From assembly GCA_900771165.1 (NCBI GenBank), contig CAAGMX010000169.1, positions 1-5,222 on the forward strand: a DNA stretch of 5,222 bases, given 5' to 3'. Below the pieces are notes generated by a model. The model was given only the letters and a program-made list of their open reading frames with translations, did no database searches and was not told the origin of the DNA. Below are positions 1 to 4,602 of this stretch, in pieces. Positions within the stretch are counted from its first letter, which is position 1. Every line of letters starts with the position of its first letter. The stretch comes from Victivallales bacterium (lineage in GTDB: Bacteria > Verrucomicrobiota > Lentisphaeria > Oligosphaerales > Oligosphaeraceae). The position numbers and the translations under genes are program-made.

Positions 1-431
1 CGGGCCTCGTTGGTGGTGTCATTGGGCACCGCAATGGAATCCCCAGGCACCAGCGCCTCCAAAGAGGCTTTCTTGCCAGGATAGATGCCGAAGGGCTCGT
101 AGTGGATGCCGCCGGCGTTCACCAGGTGCAGCCCCTTCTCCTCGTTGATGGAATTCAGGAAGGGAATGTGCTCCATGTAGTTGGCGTCAAACTCGCCGCT
201 CTCCACCACCAGATTCGGCTGGACATAGTCGTCAAAGGTCTGGATGATCAACTGGTAGCCACGGGCCTCCATCAGGGGCTTCGCCGCCTCGAGAATCTCC
301 GAATGGGGCGTTACCGAAGCCGCCACCCGCAGGGTGTTGCCGTCGGAAGAGCCACCAGAACGCCCGCATCCCGTCAACAGAAGGCAGGCCAAAGCAAAAA
401 GACTAGTAAACAAAACGGTAATCTTTCTCAT
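1..431 (-). CDS. metQ: MetQ/NlpA-family methionine ABC transporter substrate-binding lipoprotein (C-terminal part beyond the left edge)
   Basis: This is the periplasmic or surface-anchored binding protein of a D/L-methionine (MetNIQ-type) ABC importer. It captures the ligand and hands it to the MetI permease, driven by the MetN ATPase. 143 complete residues are visible, about half of the usual ~270. Residues 1-22 form a lipoprotein signal peptide: MRK, a hydrophobic core, then the lipobox LTGC with C22 as the acylated cysteine. A Gly/Ser linker follows. Family signatures then appear in the expected order: VAASVTPHSEIL (36-47), DDYVQPNL (67-74), DANYMEHIPFL (82-92), HYEPFGIYP (110-118) and VPNDTTNEAR near the window edge. 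The ATG at 431 is the only start that gives this signal peptide, and an AAGGAG lies upstream. No metN or metI is visible, and the gene begins its own transcript divergently from its neighbour, so metN/metI would have to lie off the left edge or elsewhere. The family call is firm; methionine as ligand is inferred from the family. Confidence 0.93.
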   Translation of the reverse strand, partial: MRKITVLFTSLFALACLLLTGCGRSGGSSDGNTLRVAASVTPHSEILEAAKPLMEARGYQLIIQTFDDYVQPNLVVESGEFDANYMEHIPFLNSINEEKGLHLVNAGGIHYEPFGIYPGKKASLEALVPGDSIAVPNDTTNEA

Positions 432-444
432 GGTCTTGCTGTCA

Positions 445-450
445 CTCCTT
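445..450 (-). promoter_or_regulatory. Shine-Dalgarno site of metQ
   Basis: On the minus strand AAGGAG lies 13 nt before the metQ ATG. The spacing is longer than the usual 5-9 nt, but no in-frame ATG, GTG or TTG lies between it and the ATG, so the start is not in doubt. It is the only clear Shine-Dalgarno site before any gene in the window. Confidence 0.7.
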
Positions 451-610
451 TCTTGTCTTGTATGCCAAACCAACGCAGAGCAAAAGCCACCAGGCCTGCT
501 ACTCCACCTACGCCGCGAAAACCCAGATACCATACCGCTTTAATTGTGATTTTCCAGCCCCCTTTCGGAAAAAGGGGAAAAAGAGGGAGGGAATAGCGGA
601 AAGGCATGGG

Positions 611-618
611 GATATATT
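611..618 (+). promoter_or_regulatory. Possible -10 element for the zinc-ribbon/PH gene
   Basis: GATATATT, containing TATATT (613-618), is the only TA-rich hexamer in the 80 nt before the pyrimidine tract. It ends 74 nt before the ATG. The same octamer occurs on the minus strand upstream of the kinase gene. No good -35 hexamer lies 16-18 nt upstream, so this is a tentative call. Confidence 0.22.
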
Positions 619-627
619 AGCCCGCAG

Positions 628-692
628 TTTTTGTCTTTCCTCCCGGCCCGTCCTCTTTTTCTTTCCTCCTTCTCCCTCGTCTTCTTCCTGCC
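628..692 (+). promoter_or_regulatory. Pyrimidine-rich 5' leader without a Shine-Dalgarno site
   Basis: In the 65 nt directly before the ATG at 693, 59 bases are C or T, 6 are G and none is A. No GGAG or AGGA occurs within initiation distance. If transcribed, this gives an unstructured CU-rich leader, the kind of sequence that ribosomal protein S1 is known to bind. The role in translation initiation is inference. Confidence 0.5.
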
Positions 693-1415
693 ATGCGAAC
701 CCGGTGTCCTCTCTGCCAGAATGTCCAGGATGTTCCCCCGAGCCAGTCGGGAACGGTGCTGCTGTGCCCCCAGTGCCAGCGTCATTACTTTGCCGATCCC
801 ATTCCGGAGGACGAGGCGGAGGGCTACCGGTCCTGTCCCTTTTGCCATGAGCGTGTGAGGGCGGGAGCCACCCGTTGTCGCTGGTGTCACGGAGCCATGG
901 TAGCCACGGCGGAGAAGCCGTTGCGTGTTGTCGCGGAGGCGGCGCCCCGGGAGATGGAGGAAGCGCGGGAGGAGTCCGGGGAGGAGCAGGAGATTTTTCG
1001 GGGGCATCCCACCTGGAAGCGTCTGCTGCTGCCCCTGGCGGTGGCCCTGCTGATCGTAGGCATTACCACCCCCTTCCTGCGGCATCTGCAGTGGGGCGTG
1101 CTGGTGATTCTGGGGATGCTTCTTCTCTGCCTTCTCTGGTTCCTGAAGAAGTTCATTGAGATCAAGACCACCACCTATCTTCTCACCACCCTGAGACTCC
1201 GGGTGCACACGGGCCTCCTGGTCCGCCAGGAAGTGGAGGTGGACATGCAGGACATCCGGGCCGTCTGGCTCCGTCAGAATTTTCTGGAGCAGGTCCTGAA
1301 CTTCGGGGATGTGATGGTGGGCACCGCCGCCACTTCGGGAACCGAGGTGATTCTTGCCGATGTGGACCACCCCAAAGCCCTCCAGGAACTCTTCCGGGAG
1401 AACAAGAGAAACTAG
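693..1415 (+). CDS. Membrane protein with two zinc ribbons and a bacterial PH (bPH2/YdbS-like) domain
   Basis: This 240-residue protein has three parts. The N-terminus holds two zinc-ribbon motifs: C5-x2-C8 with C25-x2-C28, and C48-x2-C51 with C62-x2-C65. Residues 74-105 are a Glu/Arg-rich linker. Two hydrophobic helices follow at about 111-129 and 134-151, forming a hairpin that would place both ends in the cytoplasm. Residues 154-235 resemble a bacterial PH domain of the YdbS/DUF304 type, with the pattern YLLTTLRLRVHTGLL, then VDMQDIRAVWLRQNFLEQ, then FGDVMVGTAATSGTEVILADV. Such domains usually sit just after a helical hairpin, as here. Function is unknown; a membrane-associated scaffolding or envelope role is only suggested. 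The ATG at 693 is preferred because the first zinc ribbon starts at residue 5; it lacks a Shine-Dalgarno site. The gene converges on the kinase gene with 21 bp between stop codons. Confidence 0.85.
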   Translation: MRTRCPLCQNVQDVPPSQSGTVLLCPQCQRHYFADPIPEDEAEGYRSCPFCHERVRAGATRCRWCHGAMVATAEKPLRVVAEAAPREMEEAREESGEEQEIFRGHPTWKRLLLPLAVALLIVGITTPFLRHLQWGVLVILGMLLLCLLWFLKKFIEIKTTTYLLTTLRLRVHTGLLVRQEVEVDMQDIRAVWLRQNFLEQVLNFGDVMVGTAATSGTEVILADVDHPKALQELFRENKRN

Positions 1416-1436
1416 GCGTCAGGAGGGAGGAGGGGG

Positions 1437-3029
1437 CTAGGGAGCCGGCACCCGGGGGATCAGGCGGAAGGTGTGGAGCATCGCCTCCACCTGGGCCTTC
1501 AGCTGGAGATAGTTGGGGGGCGTGCAGCTCAGTTCCACCAGCAGGAGATCCTCGCCCTCCTGGAAGAAGCACACATAATTCTGGGTAAAGCCGGGGATGA
1601 GGGAATATTCGATCACCCGGCAGGGCAGACCATTGAAGGTAACGGAGGAAATCTTCCCGTTCTTCGGGGTGAAGCCGTTGTCGTTCAGCCTCCCCATGAA
1701 GTCGAAGAGGACCATCTCCTCCGAGGGACCGAAGAAGGCCTCCGCCTGGCCCGCATAACGGACCACGTTGACACTCTCCGACTGATTCCCCAGGGAATCC
1801 ATGTTGCAGATGAAGGTCTCCTGGTTGGCCAGGTTGCCCTCATTGTTCTTCACCGCCTCCAGAAGAAGCTGCAGCCGCTCCGCCTCTTCGGGCGTCTCGG
1901 GAGGCTCCTCGTCCAAAGCACTCTCAAGTTCCAGGACTTGCTGATACATCTCCTCCGAAGAGAGGCATAGCCAGCTTTCCGGAATCTCCGCCGAATATCC
2001 GATCTTGGGATTTTCGTGGAGTCGGGTGGTTACCTGGGAGGGATCCTGGGAAGCGGGGCGCATCAGCCATCCCATGCCCAGGAGAGCCAGACAGAAGGAG
2101 AGGAAGAAGAGCCAGTGCCGTTTCAGGGTGCTGGCGGTGACCTGCAGACCATAGGTGGCGTGAAGCCACAGGGAGTGCCAGAAGTAGTGGAAGCGGTCCC
2201 GGAAATTTTCCCCATGTTCCGCGATGCGCCGGATCCGGGAGAATTCCTCCTGGAGGACGGAGAGGCTGGTCAGGCGCCGCAGGGGAGCCCCTTCGCAGAG
2301 TCGCAGAGAAAGGCGGAAGAGATACTTCACCACCGGCAGATCGAAGGCCTTGTAGGGAATATGGGGGAATTCATTGGCGGTCTTTCCGGAGATGCAGCAG
2401 TAGATCAGCTTCCCGAAGGCATACAGGTCGTTGCGCTGATAGGACTCTCCTGTGGAAGAGCTGGAGGAGCCGCTGCGGATCTCGGGAGGAATGAAATCCA
2501 GGGTTCCCGCCAGGGAAGACAGGGTGCTGATGGAGGAAACCAGACCCATGTCCGCCAATTTGGGCACCCCCTTGACAAAGAGAATGTTCTCCGGCTTGAT
2601 GTCCCGGTGGGCGATGCCTGCCTGATGGAGGTTGACGATGCCCTGGAGAATGGTCTCCAGCACCGGCAGCAGGGCCTGGGCAGGAAGGGATCCCTCCTGG
2701 AGCCGCAGGGCCAGGGTATCGGCCCGGCACACCCCGCCCCGCTCCACCATGTCCGCCGGCTCCATAGTGTAGTAGAGGAAATCCTCGGTCTCCTTCACAT
2801 GGAAAATCTTCAGCAGCCCGGGCAGATCCTCGGAAACCTTCCGGTAGTTGATCAGCCCCTTCAGCTCCCGCTGCCAGGTCTTGTCGTTGCGCACTCCCTT
2901 GGAACACACCTTCAGGGCAAGACGCTGCCCCGTCAGATCCTGGCAGTAATACACTTCTCCGAAGGCACCCCCTCCGCAATGCTGGAGAATGGTAAGACCT
3001 TGGAATTTTGTGCCAGAAGCCAGTAGCAT
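1437..3029 (-). CDS. Transmembrane Hanks-type Ser/Thr protein kinase with a C-terminal extracytoplasmic domain
   Basis: This 530-residue eukaryote-like kinase would phosphorylate Ser/Thr on cytoplasmic proteins. The kinase domain spans about 8-265: Gly loop CGGGAFGEV (18-26), ATP-binding K40 in LALK, helix-C E55, catalytic loop HRDIKPEN (141-148, D143 the base), metal-binding D160 in a DMG in place of DFG, PPE (181-183) in place of APE, and DLYAFG (201-206). All catalytic residues are present, so it should be active. A run of five serines (188-192) lies just after PPE. One transmembrane helix (306-323) follows a basic patch. The 324-530 tail lies outside the membrane: an IPESW motif, a Glu-rich helical part, then a beta-rich segment ending FRLIP, loosely like PsbP/DUF1795 folds (inference). 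An in-frame TTG at 3035 would add two residues; ATG is preferred. Neither start has a Shine-Dalgarno site. The gene is divergent from the ketosynthase gene. Confidence 0.92.
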   Translation of the reverse strand: MLLASGTKFQGLTILQHCGGGAFGEVYYCQDLTGQRLALKVCSKGVRNDKTWQRELKGLINYRKVSEDLPGLLKIFHVKETEDFLYYTMEPADMVERGGVCRADTLALRLQEGSLPAQALLPVLETILQGIVNLHQAGIAHRDIKPENILFVKGVPKLADMGLVSSISTLSSLAGTLDFIPPEIRSGSSSSSTGESYQRNDLYAFGKLIYCCISGKTANEFPHIPYKAFDLPVVKYLFRLSLRLCEGAPLRRLTSLSVLQEEFSRIRRIAEHGENFRDRFHYFWHSLWLHATYGLQVTASTLKRHWLFFLSFCLALLGMGWLMRPASQDPSQVTTRLHENPKIGYSAEIPESWLCLSSEEMYQQVLELESALDEEPPETPEEAERLQLLLEAVKNNEGNLANQETFICNMDSLGNQSESVNVVRYAGQAEAFFGPSEEMVLFDFMGRLNDNGFTPKNGKISSVTFNGLPCRVIEYSLIPGFTQNYVCFFQEGEDLLLVELSCTPPNYLQLKAQVEAMLHTFRLIPRVPAP

Positions 3030-3065
3030 ATGCAAGGATGAGGGAAAAACGGCAAAAAGGGGGGG
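3030..3065 (-). promoter_or_regulatory. Pyrimidine-rich leader of the kinase gene
   Basis: Reading the minus strand toward the ATG at 3029, 31 of the last 36 nt are C or T (runs of C, TTTTT, GTTTTTCCCT, CATCCTTGCAT). No purine-rich ribosome-binding site is present. A short GGGG-CAG-CCCC hairpin (3072-3062) followed by C/T lies at its upstream edge; it is too short to be called an attenuator. Confidence 0.4.
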
Positions 3066-3160
3066 CTGCCCCGGAAATCAGAAGGTGCGCTGGTTAGAAT
3101 ACGAAATCCCCGGTAGAGAGGGCGTCTGTTTCGTCCTTTCCCGGGGGCGGCAAGGCTGAG

Positions 3161-3168
3161 AATATATC
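3161..3168 (-). promoter_or_regulatory. Possible -10 element for the kinase gene
   Basis: On the minus strand the sequence reads TATGATATATT here; it contains the octamer GATATATT that also precedes the plus-strand gene at 693. It lies about 130 nt upstream of the kinase ATG. A matching -35 box is not evident (ATTTCC at the right distance is poor), so this is tentative. Confidence 0.22.
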
Positions 3169-3220
3169 ATAATTCCTCCCGAAGGACGGAAATTTCGCCT
3201 GCTTTTTTGCTTCATCTCCA

Positions 3221-3256
3221 TATTGTTAAGTGACAAAATATTGTTAAGTGACAAAA
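3221..3256. repeat. Perfect 18-bp tandem repeat with an internal dyad; candidate double operator
   Basis: The unit TATTGTTAAGTGACAAAA occurs twice with no mismatch and no spacer, at 3221-3238 and 3239-3256. Each unit contains the imperfect palindrome TTGTTAAGTGACAA (TTGT and ACAA arms, one T/G mismatch inside). Two adjacent dyads of this size in a divergent promoter region are typical of a transcription factor's tandem binding sites. Each unit also carries GTGACA on the plus strand and TTGTCA on the minus strand, both 5/6 matches to a -35 box, so a bound protein could occlude RNA polymerase. The repeat is certain; its role and its protein are unknown. Confidence 0.6.
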
Positions 3257-3304
3257 TTGAAAAAAAATAAGATTAAAACCCTGTGAGAAATGACAGAATG
3301 GGGG

Positions 3305-3402
3305 TTCTCCGGAGAAAGCGACCGGTCTTGGCCGGATTTTTGAGGGGTGGGATGCCCCCGACGCCCCCGTAGGGCAGAAGGATGTCATCTTCCTTGGGAA
3401 GA
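3305..3402 (+). promoter_or_regulatory. Cluster of short hairpins in the presumed leader of the ketosynthase gene
   Basis: Several dyads follow one another on the plus strand: the perfect 12-bp palindrome TTCTCCGGAGAA (3305-3316); CCGGT-CTTG-GCCGG (3322-3335) followed by ATTTTTG, resembling a weak intrinsic terminator; GGGG (3344-3347) able to pair with CCCC (3355-3358); GCCC (3363-3366) with GGGC (3372-3375); and TCTTCC-TTG-GGAAGA (3388-3402). GGAA (3397-3400) could instead pair with TTCC (3407-3410). They would be in the 5' leader only if transcription starts near the tandem repeat. No known riboswitch consensus is recognised. Confidence 0.28.
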
Positions 3403-3448
3403 GGGGTTCCGCAGGGAGTCTAGGAATTACATTACCCTGTTTTCCGAA

Positions 3449-3492
3449 TCCCCTCTCCTTTTCTCCCTGTTTTCCTCCGGATTTCTCTCTTC
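3449..3492 (+). promoter_or_regulatory. Pyrimidine-rich leader of the ketosynthase gene
   Basis: 40 of the 44 nt directly before the ATG at 3493 are C or T. The only purines are a G at 3469 and GGA at 3479-3481, which is not a usable Shine-Dalgarno site in its context. The feature matches the leader at 628-692 in character and length class. Confidence 0.5.
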
Positions 3493-4530
3493 ATGCGCTT
3501 CTCCCATGTCCACCTCCACACGGCAGCCGGTGTGCTGCCTCCCCGGTGCATGAGCAGCCAGGAGCTGGAGGAGCGCCTCTCCCCCCTGTACCAGCGTCTG
3601 CATCTGGCGGAAGGGAGGCTGGAGCTGATGACGGGCATTCGGGAGCGCCGCTTCTGGGAGCCGGGCACCCTGCCCAGCGACGCCGCGGTCCTGGCCGGCC
3701 GGAAGGCCCTGTCCCTGAGCGGCATCTCTCCCCGGAAGATCCAGGCCCTCCTCTTCTGCGGAGTCTCCCGGGACTGCGTGGAACCCGCCACCTCCACGGC
3801 GGTGGTGCGGAAGCTGGGACTCCCCCAGGATGTGCTGAACTTCGACCTCTCCAATGCCTGTCTGGGGGTGGCCAGCGCCATGGCCATTCTGGCCCCCATG
3901 CTGGAACAGGGCCTGGTGGATTGCGCCATGGCCGTCACGGGGGAGAACGGAGGTCCCCTGGTGGAGCACACCATCCAGCGCCTCAATCAGGACCCCTCGG
4001 TGACCCGGCAGAGTCTGAAGGAGGAATTTGCCAGCCTGACCATTGGCAGTGCCGCCGCCGCCATCATCCTCACCCGGGAGGGAGGCCATCCCCTCCGGGC
4101 CCTGGGACACGCCTCCAACTGCCAGTGCGATGATCTCTGCCGGGGCGACGCCGCCGGCGGCATGACCGAGGGAAGCGCCCCGGTGATGCGCACCGATTCC
4201 CACCGCCTTCTGGAGGAAGGAGTCCAGGTGGCGGAGCGGATGTGGCAGGATCTCCGGCGGGACGCCCCCTGGGGCGACGACGTTCTTCCCGACCTGATCT
4301 GCGGTCACCAGGTGGGCAAGGCCCACCGCGACCTCCTCTTCCAGCGCCTGGGCCTCCCGGTGGAGCGGGATTTCCCCATTTTCCCCGAGACCGGCAACTG
4401 CGGCTCCGCCTCCCTTCCCCTGGCCTTGGCTCTGGCCCAGGAACGGGGCGCCCTCCTGCCCGGTGTGAAGGTGGCTCTGCTGGGCATCGGCAGCGGCATC
4501 AACTCCCTAGGCTTTGCCCTGGATTGGTAG
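3493..4530 (+). CDS. OleA-like 3-oxoacyl synthase III (thiolase-fold ketosynthase)
   Basis: This 345-residue enzyme belongs to the FabH/OleA group, which makes carbon-carbon bonds between acyl thioesters; OleA itself joins two fatty acyl-CoAs head to head to a beta-keto acid. The active-site cysteine is C123 in DLSNACLG, with H272 in CGHQVGKAH and N302 in ETGNCGSASLP. E97 in SRDCVEPATST matches the glutamate that OleA uses as base and that FabH lacks. The spacings E97 to C123 (26) and H272 to N302 (30) equal those I recall for Xanthomonas OleA (E117, C143, H285, N315). The C-terminus LLGIGSGINS is the usual glycine-rich loop. Length and N-terminus fit the family with the ATG at 3493. An aconitase gene follows 72 bp downstream on the same strand. 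No oleB, oleC or oleD is visible in the window, so olefin synthesis cannot be claimed; it may make another condensed lipid. Databases may label it 3-oxoacyl-ACP synthase III. Confidence 0.9.
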   Translation: MRFSHVHLHTAAGVLPPRCMSSQELEERLSPLYQRLHLAEGRLELMTGIRERRFWEPGTLPSDAAVLAGRKALSLSGISPRKIQALLFCGVSRDCVEPATSTAVVRKLGLPQDVLNFDLSNACLGVASAMAILAPMLEQGLVDCAMAVTGENGGPLVEHTIQRLNQDPSVTRQSLKEEFASLTIGSAAAAIILTREGGHPLRALGHASNCQCDDLCRGDAAGGMTEGSAPVMRTDSHRLLEEGVQVAERMWQDLRRDAPWGDDVLPDLICGHQVGKAHRDLLFQRLGLPVERDFPIFPETGNCGSASLPLALALAQERGALLPGVKVALLGIGSGINSLGFALDW

Positions 4531-4602
4531 CCGCCAGCCCCCCCCTCTCTACTTCTATCCCCGAAGACAATCCATCCCCATCATAGATAGGTTTTCCATC
4601 CC
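4531..4602 (+). other. Spacer between ketosynthase and aconitase genes
   Basis: 72 bp with a C-rich then CT-rich first part (4531-4562) and GTTTTCCATCCC just before the ATG. No Shine-Dalgarno site and no terminator hairpin with T-run are present, which permits read-through from the ketosynthase gene. CATAGAT (4582-4588) is a poor -10 candidate, so an additional promoter cannot be excluded. Confidence 0.4.

Larger units (their letters stand above)
432..692. other. Divergent intergenic region between metQ and the zinc-ribbon/PH gene
   Basis: This 261-bp spacer must carry promoters for both directions. Its right third is the pyrimidine-rich leader of the plus-strand gene. On the minus strand, positions 500-479 can fold into an imperfect stem (AGCAG with TTGCT, then GCC with GGC, two-base bulge, TGGT loop) in the metQ leader; no T-run follows, so it is not an evident terminator. 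A 7-bp inverted repeat (CCCCTTT/AAAGGGG, 559-577) also lacks a T-run on either strand. I see no S-box, T-box or other known methionine riboswitch and no convincing -35/-10 pair for metQ. Antisense frames here are shadows. Confidence 0.5.
3030..3492. other. Divergent intergenic region between kinase and ketosynthase genes
   Basis: 463 bp without a supported gene. From left to right it holds the kinase pyrimidine-rich leader, a possible kinase -10 box at 3161-3168, a perfect 18-bp tandem repeat (3221-3256), an A-rich stretch (3253-3278), a group of short G/C hairpins (3305-3402) and the pyrimidine-rich leader of the ketosynthase gene (3449-3492). I see no tRNA, no known riboswitch and no credible small ORF; the frame at 3347-3553 runs into the ketosynthase gene out of phase and has no family features. 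Confidence 0.6.

Noticed and set aside
432..540. SAM (S-box) or other methionine riboswitch in the metQ leader
   Set aside because: The leader is short, the conserved core of known SAM riboswitches is not seen, and there is no terminator with a T-run.
559..577. Intrinsic terminator from the CCCCTTT/AAAGGGG dyad
   Set aside because: No T-run follows on either strand, and the site lies between divergent starts where a terminator is not expected.
102..596. 164-codon open frame on the plus strand
   Set aside because: Antisense to metQ and its leader; MetQ motifs are clear on the other strand.
540..1370. 276-codon open frame on the minus strand
   Set aside because: It lies antisense to the zinc-ribbon/PH gene, is rich in His, Gln, Gly and Pro as expected of a shadow of GC-rich coding DNA, and shows no family motif.
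2016..3026. 336-codon open frame on the plus strand
   Set aside because: Antisense to the kinase, which has all its catalytic motifs; the opposite frame has no recognisable domain.
3221..3256. CRISPR-like or iteron array
   Set aside because: Only two directly abutting 18-bp copies, with no spacer, no further copies, and no cas or replication gene nearby.
3427..4326. 299-codon open frame on the minus strand
   Set aside because: Antisense to the ketosynthase, whose active-site residues are all intact; the antisense product is low-complexity Gly/His/Gln-rich without domains.
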